Positions 58,048 to 64,000 of a stretch of DNA of 64,000 nt are shown piece by piece; position 1 is the stretch's first letter, and each line of letters starts with the position of its first letter. Made by a program: the position numbers and the translations under genes. This stretch comes from Trypanosoma brucei gambiense DAL972. Lineage: Eukaryota; Euglenozoa; Kinetoplastea; Trypanosomatida; Trypanosomatidae. The notes beneath the pieces were generated by a model that ran no database searches, had not been told where the DNA came from, and was given only the letters and a program-made list of their open reading frames with translations. The stretch is taken from the NCBI RefSeq assembly GCF_000210295.1, contig NC_026742.1:434001-498000 (forward strand), written 5' to 3'.

Positions 58048-60144
58048 ATGGGAATGTACGTCACTAAGCTTCTCTCCCTCTGGAGTCACTGGTTTGAGGT
58101 GGATGACGAGGTGATCATTGCGAGACAAAAGTTTGGGCCACTTGCTCACATTTGTGGACCAGCGGAGGGCGAAAACTGTTCACCTGTTTACCGCTCCATA
58201 GGAGTCACAGATGAGGAGCAGGCGCGCATTACGAGGGAATGGTATTACGGCGAGCACTTTCTGAAACAGTTGGAGCAAACATGCACGAGCAGACGAGATA
58301 CTCTGGCAGTTGCTTACCGCACAATTAACAAGGTTGAAAAGGAGTGGCGTGAGGACCATAATGGGAAGAGGCGCGAATGGCAGGTTACACATCTCAACGA
58401 TCCGGTCTACATGACATATGGTGAATTATGGGAGAACTCTGTGGCCTTTGGAAAGGGTTTAAGGGAGTATGGAGCAAAGGAAGGGGACCGTGTTGCCATT
58501 TACGAGGATACGCGATGGGAGTGGCTTGCCTCTGCTATTGGGGTTTGGACGCAGTTGATGGTTACTGTAACAGTTTACGCTAACCTCTGCCGGGAGGGGC
58601 TGATGCACGCGCTCAAGGAGACGGAGTGTGCCGCTATTATTTGCAACGGCCAAAACATAAAGGATCTCATTACCTTACTGAAGGAGGTCAAACTCACCAA
58701 CACCACGTTGGTCTATCTCGACTCTCTACCAGATGGGTTAAATGATGAAGGCATGCGCTTAATACCATGGAAACAGGTGCTGGAGACGGGAATGAAGAGT
58801 AACCTGGGCTATACCATTCCTGGAAATTGTGACACAACGGCTTTGATCATGTACACAAGTGGCACAGTGGCGGCACCCAAGGGTGTCATGCACACCTTTG
58901 GTTCTCTCACCGCCAGTAAAAATGGGCTGGCGGACCGCTTCCTTGAGTGTATTGGACCCAAGGAGGAGGGTGAGACATATGTATCTTACCTCCCCCTTGC
59001 TCACATTTTGGAGTTTATTGCTGATGTGGTGATGCTTAGCCGCGGTACCTTGGTGTGTTTTGGTTCGCCACGAACACTCACGGATGATACGGCGCGACCA
59101 CGAGGTGACTTGAAGGAGTTTAAGCCAGTGTTTATCGTTGGAGTCCCACGGATCTTTGAGACAATACGGAAGGTTGTGGAAAGTCGGTTACCACCTGTGG
59201 GTAGTTTTAAGAGGACCCTCTTTGATACTGCCTATGCTGACCGACTCCGTGCTCTCAAGGAGGGGAAAGATACGCCTTTCTGGAATGAAAAGGTTTTTAA
59301 GGTCCCACGCGACATGTTCGGTGGTAGGCTGCGTGGAGTGGTATGTGGTGGCGCACCTCTCGCTGACAGGACACAAGAGTTCATGCGGGTTGTCTTCAGC
59401 CTTCCGCTGGGACAAGGCTACGGATTGACAGAAACGTGCTGCAACGGAAGCATACAACGTTTGGGTGAGTTATATCCATCAGTTGGTCAACTCCTGAAAG
59501 GGGTTGAAGGGAGGCTATTGGATACAGATGAGTACAAGCACAATGATAAGCCATTCCCGCGAGGGGAGCTCTGCCTTCGTGGGTCGTTTATGTTCAAGGG
59601 CTACTACAAGCAGGAGGCCATGAGCAAAGAAGTGTTGATTCCAGGGGGTTGGTTCCGCACCGGGGACGTTGTGGAAATTGGTGAAGATAATGCCCTGCGA
59701 GTCATTGGCCGTGTTAAGGCACTGGTGAAGAACCTACTCGGAGAATACATTCAGCTGGAGTACCTGGAAGTGATTTACTCACAGCATCCATTGTCTGCCC
59801 CTAATGGCGTTTGCATTCTTGTAAATCAGCGGCGGGCATACATATGTGCCCTTGTAATCACCGACGAAGAAAGGGCTAAGAAGTTTGCCCAAGAAAATGG
59901 AATTGGTGGAACGTGGCCCGAGATACTTAAGGACCCGACTTTCCACCAACGTGCCGCCAAGTCGTTGTCGAATTTCGGCGCTTCAATTGGTAGAAAACCC
60001 TTTGAACTGCTCCGTCAGGTACGTGTGATCGCCGATGAGTGGACGGCAAAGAATGGGATGCTCACCGTCTCGATGAAAATCCGTCGCAACAAGGTGGAAG
60101 AAAGGTACGGCGATGTCATTGAACAACTTTTCAAGTATGAGTAA
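58048..60144 (+). CDS. ACS1: fatty acyl-CoA synthetase 1
   Basis: 698 residues, a long-chain type AMP-forming acyl-CoA synthetase. Markers: VAIYEDTRWEWLASAIGVWT near 152, the P-loop region MYTSGTVAAPKGVMHT near 267, YLPLAHILEF near 316, GYGLTETCCNGS near 471 and the fatty-acid signature GGWFRTGDVVEIGEDNALRV then IGRVKALVKN near 532-560. The P-loop differs from the usual YTSGTTGxPKG: TGD is VAA, although the Lys and the Ser/Gly/Thr before it are kept. It activates fatty acids to CoA thioesters. T. brucei has four tandem ACS genes (ACS1-4) with different chain preferences; being first and less like the next gene, this is taken as ACS1, by position and memory. No membrane anchor or targeting signal is obvious; the N-terminus is hydrophobic (YVTKLLSLWSHWF). 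Confidence 0.9.
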   Translation: MGMYVTKLLSLWSHWFEVDDEVIIARQKFGPLAHICGPAEGENCSPVYRSIGVTDEEQARITREWYYGEHFLKQLEQTCTSRRDTLAVAYRTINKVEKEWREDHNGKRREWQVTHLNDPVYMTYGELWENSVAFGKGLREYGAKEGDRVAIYEDTRWEWLASAIGVWTQLMVTVTVYANLCREGLMHALKETECAAIICNGQNIKDLITLLKEVKLTNTTLVYLDSLPDGLNDEGMRLIPWKQVLETGMKSNLGYTIPGNCDTTALIMYTSGTVAAPKGVMHTFGSLTASKNGLADRFLECIGPKEEGETYVSYLPLAHILEFIADVVMLSRGTLVCFGSPRTLTDDTARPRGDLKEFKPVFIVGVPRIFETIRKVVESRLPPVGSFKRTLFDTAYADRLRALKEGKDTPFWNEKVFKVPRDMFGGRLRGVVCGGAPLADRTQEFMRVVFSLPLGQGYGLTETCCNGSIQRLGELYPSVGQLLKGVEGRLLDTDEYKHNDKPFPRGELCLRGSFMFKGYYKQEAMSKEVLIPGGWFRTGDVVEIGEDNALRVIGRVKALVKNLLGEYIQLEYLEVIYSQHPLSAPNGVCILVNQRRAYICALVITDEERAKKFAQENGIGGTWPEILKDPTFHQRAAKSLSNFGASIGRKPFELLRQVRVIADEWTAKNGMLTVSMKIRRNKVEERYGDVIEQLFKYE

Positions 60145-61557
60145 CGCGTGCGGTCAGCGAGGGATGGTGTTGTGGACCACACGTTGGGTCTGTGCTGTGG
60201 GGTTATCGCTGGGTGAATCATTTGATGGCTGCTTTTTTTTTCTTCTTTTTTTTCCCTTTTTCGACACTTTTGTGTGTCTGGGCAGTTGGTGTTGTTATGT
60301 TCTTTTTTTTTCTTTCTTTTCTTGACTTTGGTGCCCCTCCATCCCTTATGCCCCTTGTGTTTCGTCTCTTGGTTAAATTCCGACCCTGACAGTTGTTGTT
60401 ATTATTATGGTTATCACTATTTTTTTTTCTTTGTTGGTGACGTTGGTGGCAGGAAATGTAACACATGAAGTGAATATACCCAACAGGTAGTAAAGAAAGT
60501 GGGAGTGAGGAGCGGGGGCAGTTTCGCCAACTGCGGTGTGCACGACTGAAAATAATGGAAGAGGAAAATACAGAAAGAGAAAGTGAAAGGGGGAAAAAAA
60601 GAGGAAAACAGAAGTGTCGCTCCACTGGTGAAGTGGAACCACGAGGAAACAAAATTTCTTTTCCCCTTTCCTGTCTTCAAAAAGGAGTGCGGCGCATTGA
60701 GTAGGAAATGAACGATTCAGCCACCGTGGCACCAGATGTAAAACATTGGTTTAAACAGCCGGTAGGAGACGTTTGTAAACATAATGGACGAAACATATAC
60801 CTACACTACACTGATGTTAATCGTAAACATGGTTTGGAGTGAAGGGGTGCGTTGCATGCGGGCACAAGTTTGACAGTTATTCCTCGCTTCTTACTTTTAT
60901 TTGTGTTTTCCCGCAGAGGAATGTTTTGCCGCTTAGACGGATGTTTGCGCTACTACGCGTGCGTGGCTGCATCAGTAGCAGTTATGTGAATGCCATCGAT
61001 TGATTGTGTGGATTCATCGGAGTGACCGTTATGTGTGTGTGTCACACACTATTATTTGTGTGTGCAGTACTTCTTTGAAGTGTTTCTTGTGCTCCTCGCC
61101 CTCTGGCTTCCTTACACCCCGCTGCTTCCCCCTTTCCCTTTCCCCTTCAACTTTTTCTTAATTCCTCTCCCGATTTGATTCTTTTTCTTTAAATATAAAC
61201 GAGGGTTTTCAGTGGGCCTTACAAACTTACCTTTTTCTTATTCCCCCCATGTCATCAGCTGTGGCCATTCGAGAATTTCGCCGTTCCTCCACTTTGTTAA
61301 CTTATCTGATGTTCAGTGCCTTTCCTTCCTCGGACTTTTTTTTTTCAAACATTTCCTTTACATTGCCTTTAATACACGCATGCACGTTGGTATAATATGC
61401 CAACGTTCCTTTTGGTGTATGCTGCGCAACTGAACCTAGCAGAGACAAATCCAGGTCCCTTACAGCGCTGCAGAAGATTGGGCAGGATTCCTCATATATA
61501 TTATATATCTTATAATATATACGTGTATTTATTTTACACACAACACTTTTTAAAAAG
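60145..61557 (+). other. spacer between the two acyl-CoA synthetase genes
   Basis: 1.4 kb. T-rich at 60231-60330 and 60419-60435, an A/G-rich stretch at 60540-60612 and TG runs near 61035-61060 (TGTGTGTGTGTCACACAC, which forms a small palindrome). No gene supported. The 3' part carries the splice tract listed next and AT-rich TATATATTATATATCTTATA before the ACS2 start. Confidence 0.5.
61107..61212 (+). promoter_or_regulatory. polypyrimidine tract and candidate splice acceptor of ACS2
   Basis: CCTTACACCCCGCTGCTTCC, CCCTTTCCCTTTCCCCTTCA and CTTTTTCTTAATTCCTCTCC run almost unbroken, and the first good AG after them is in GGGTTTTCAG at 61211-61212. Other pyrimidine stretches nearer the ATG (61310-61350) could also serve. 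Confidence 0.5.
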
Positions 61558-63684
61558 ATGAACACCGCTTCTGCGCTGAACGAAATCGAGGTGGCGGTCC
61601 TCCAGCTTATGGATGAGGCCAACAGCCGAGAATCGGCACCAAACGAAGACATTGTGCAGCTTCGGAGCAAAGGCTCACAGAACGAGGCGATTCCACAGAC
61701 AGAAACGGAGAATATGTCGGCCATCTACCGTCGTGCCGGAGTCAGTGGCGAAGAGCACACACGACTCTGTCGAGAGTGGTACTACGGTGTGAACATGCCA
61801 CAGAAGTTCATGGCAATATGCAAGAAAGGGGGAAGTCGCAGGGCTTTCGCGTACCGGGTTCTGTCAAACATATCGAAAGAAGTGCTAAGGGACCAAAATG
61901 GGCTTGAACGTTCATACGATATAACATACTTTAAGGAAACGTGTTATATTAACTACCGTGTCCTCTGGGAAAACATCGAGTCGTTTGGGCGAGGTCTTGT
62001 GGAGTTGGGTATTTCACCAAACTCCCGAGTCGCCATATACGAGGAGACGCGGTGGGAGTGGTTGGCAACAATTTACGGTATCTGGTCGCAGAATATGGTT
62101 GCCACCACAGTGTACGCCAATCTTGGGGAAGATGCGCTCGCGTATGCCCTCCGGGAAACAGGATCCCGTGCAATTATATGCAACGCAACAAATGTGCCAA
62201 CACTGGTCCGGTTGGTGCAGAGCAACCGCATTCCGCCCTTGGTGATCATTTACATTGGTCAGCTACCTCCGGATACAAAAAGCACACATTGCCGCATCAT
62301 CTCTTGGCTTCATGTCGTGGACAATGGTCGCCTCTCAGATGAACCACTTCGAATCCCCACTGACAATGACCAAGTTGCTTTCATCATGTATACGAGTGGT
62401 ACGACGGGGGACCCCAAAGGTGTCATTCACACACATGGCTCACTGATCTCGGGTGTTACTGCTTGTGCCGACTACGTGAATGAACTGATTGGTCCTTACG
62501 AAGAGGGTGAGTCGTACTGCGCTTACCTGCCTCTTGCCCACATATTTGAATTTGGTGTCGTCAACATCTTTCTTGCTCGCGGTTCTTTTGTTGGGTTTGG
62601 AAACCCCAGAACACTTCTCGACACGTACACTCGTCCACACGGTGATTACAGGGAGTACAAACCGGTTTTCACAATTGGCGTGCCGCGAGTGTACGACACG
62701 ATAAAGAAAACGGTCGAGTCACAGCTGGCACCCCGAGGGACACTACAGCGCCGTATATTCGAACACGCCTTCCAAACGAGACTTCGAGCCCTCAAGAAGG
62801 GTGAGGAGACCCCGTACTGGAACAGGTTAATTTTTTCTCCATTCCGGTCCATGCTTGGAGGTAAGATGAAAACGATGCTTTCCGCCGGAGGGCCCCTCAG
62901 CGCACCAACGCAAACATTTCTTCATGTTGTATTTGGCATCATGCCACAAGGTTGGGGCCTCACGGAGACGGTGTGTGTTGGCACAAAGCAAGTCGCAGGT
63001 GATATGGAACCGGCCGCTGCAGGCAAGCAAGAGCGCACATGTGAAATGCGACTACTGGACGTGGAAGGATACAAACACACCGATGAGCCCGATCCTCGTG
63101 GGGAAATTCTTCTGCGTGGTCCATTCCTCTTCAAAGGGTACTACAAGCAGGAAGAACTAACCAAGGAGGTACTTGATGAGGATGGTTGGTTTCATACGGG
63201 TGACGTTGGCAGCATCGGCCCCAATGGAACCCTTCGCATCATTGGCCGCGTGAAGGCCTTGGCAAAGAATGTTCTTGGAGAGTATGTTGCCATGGAAGCT
63301 TTGGAATCCATGTATGCACACAACTCGCTGAGCATGCCCAACGGTGTTTGTGTCCTCGTGCATCCTGACAGACCGTACATTTGTGCGCTTGTTCTTACTG
63401 ATGAAGCGAAGGTTGTTGCGTTCACGAGGGAGCATGGATTGAAAGGTAAATACCCTGAAGTTCTGCAGGACCCCGAGTTTCAGAAGAAGGCTACAGCATC
63501 ATTTCAGGAGACGGCTCGTGCATCTGATCGACAGAAGTTTGAGATTGTACGTCACGTACGCCTACTGAGTGATGAGTGGACTCCTGAAAATGGTGTGCTG
63601 ACAGCCGCAGGCAAACTGAAGCGACGCGTCATCGATGAGAAGTACACTGATACTATTGTGTCACTTTTCGTGGAGGAGTGCTGA
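61558..63684 (+). CDS. ACS2: fatty acyl-CoA synthetase 2
   Basis: 708 residues, a paralogue of the preceding gene with the same order of motifs: VAIYEETRWEWLATIYGIWS near 159, the canonical P-loop MYTSGTTGDPKGVIHTHG near 276, YLPLAHIFEF near 323, GWGLTETVCVG near 463 and DGWFHTGDVGSIGPNGTLRI with IGRVKALAKNVLGEYVAMEA near 541-575. It differs from ACS1 mainly in the N-terminal 50 residues and the P-loop, which here is normal. Second gene of the tandem array, hence ACS2 by position; ACS3 and ACS4 would follow beyond the window. It would activate fatty acids for lipid remodelling and GPI anchor supply. Confidence 0.9.
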   Translation: MNTASALNEIEVAVLQLMDEANSRESAPNEDIVQLRSKGSQNEAIPQTETENMSAIYRRAGVSGEEHTRLCREWYYGVNMPQKFMAICKKGGSRRAFAYRVLSNISKEVLRDQNGLERSYDITYFKETCYINYRVLWENIESFGRGLVELGISPNSRVAIYEETRWEWLATIYGIWSQNMVATTVYANLGEDALAYALRETGSRAIICNATNVPTLVRLVQSNRIPPLVIIYIGQLPPDTKSTHCRIISWLHVVDNGRLSDEPLRIPTDNDQVAFIMYTSGTTGDPKGVIHTHGSLISGVTACADYVNELIGPYEEGESYCAYLPLAHIFEFGVVNIFLARGSFVGFGNPRTLLDTYTRPHGDYREYKPVFTIGVPRVYDTIKKTVESQLAPRGTLQRRIFEHAFQTRLRALKKGEETPYWNRLIFSPFRSMLGGKMKTMLSAGGPLSAPTQTFLHVVFGIMPQGWGLTETVCVGTKQVAGDMEPAAAGKQERTCEMRLLDVEGYKHTDEPDPRGEILLRGPFLFKGYYKQEELTKEVLDEDGWFHTGDVGSIGPNGTLRIIGRVKALAKNVLGEYVAMEALESMYAHNSLSMPNGVCVLVHPDRPYICALVLTDEAKVVAFTREHGLKGKYPEVLQDPEFQKKATASFQETARASDRQKFEIVRHVRLLSDEWTPENGVLTAAGKLKRRVIDEKYTDTIVSLFVEEC

Positions 63685-64000
63685 TGAATGGTGCGGATCT
63701 CCATGGGGCGGTCCATTAATTGTGTTTGCGATGTTAATCAGTTCCTATTGTCCATCTGAATTGTCCTCTCTACACGTTCCATTATCTGTTTTCCGTCGGT
63801 CCAACTTCTTGATGCTGGTGGCGACAGCTTGCACGACAGGTTGTAAGCGTTAAGGCATGCAGGGTTGGTTTTGCAGCACGGGGGAGGGTATTGAAATACG
63901 TAATTTTTCCTAGTTGATACATTTGATTACACTTGGTTTTGTTGTAGTGACTCTGTTTATTTACTTATTTTTCTCATAGGGGGATCCGATAGTGCAGACA
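63685..64000 (+). other. 3' flank of ACS2
   Basis: 316 bases to the window end. No gene supported; the last 100 bases are T-rich and presumably lead towards the next gene. Confidence 0.5.

Noticed and set aside
1..64000. tRNA, snRNA, rRNA genes and CRISPR arrays
   Set aside because: I looked for B-box-like GGTTCGANNCC strings and for evenly spaced short repeats and found no convincing example; snoRNA genes could be missed by eye.

Overview
The window reads as nuclear DNA of an African trypanosome, most likely Trypanosoma brucei. Every convincing gene is intron-free and on the + strand, the genes are unrelated in function but closely spaced, and polypyrimidine tracts followed by AG precede many starts. 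This is the layout of one polycistronic unit processed by spliced-leader trans-splicing. The gene set (kinesin-13 with SAM domain, MPC1, RAE1, eS7, tandem acyl-CoA synthetases, an ingi-clade retroelement relic) agrees with my memory of part of T. brucei chromosome 9; no search was possible.

Layout. 1-232: end of an unknown gene. 0.8-13.2 kb: a MATH-like/BSD protein, a small mitochondrial-type protein, kinesin-13, an endonuclease/exonuclease/phosphatase-fold protein and a 1367-aa coiled-coil protein. 13.2-20.6 kb: gene-poor, holding a G/C-run, a TG repeat, a degenerate reverse transcriptase relic and scrambled gene debris. 20.6-37 kb: a 363-bp direct repeat flanking a small unknown gene and RAE1, then a signal-peptidase-subunit-like protein, MPC1, a SYCP2-like (kinetochore-type) protein, a Qc-SNARE, a small membrane protein, a TMEM208/SND2-like protein, dymeclin and a coiled-coil protein. 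37-48 kb: a rearranged block. A polymerase-X-like gene, ribosomal protein eS7, an unknown basic protein, nicotinamidase and a BRAP2-type RING/UBP protein are interleaved with three truncated gene relics, all explained by two near-identical duplicated segments (458 bp and 704 bp). 48-52.1 kb: a 1314-aa protein with a P-loop kinase-like domain joined to a guanylyltransferase-like domain that lacks the active-site lysine. 52.1-58.0 kb: almost 6 kb of homopolymer-rich, gene-free sequence. 58.0-63.7 kb: the first two genes of an acyl-CoA synthetase tandem array.

Best leads. (1) BRAP2 seems to have been moved about 6.8 kb downstream as a truncated-ended copy, while eS7 occupies its old slot; the tail of the old BRAP2 is still there. 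(2) Two probable pseudo-enzymes of nucleic acid metabolism: a Pol X-like protein without the first two catalytic aspartates and a capping-enzyme-like protein without its nucleotidyl lysine. (3) The 5.9-kb low-complexity gap, a candidate giant 3' UTR, with a long imperfect hairpin near 55.4-55.5 kb.

Starts were placed on the first plausible ATG; several reading frames extend upstream only through TTG or GTG, which I did not use.
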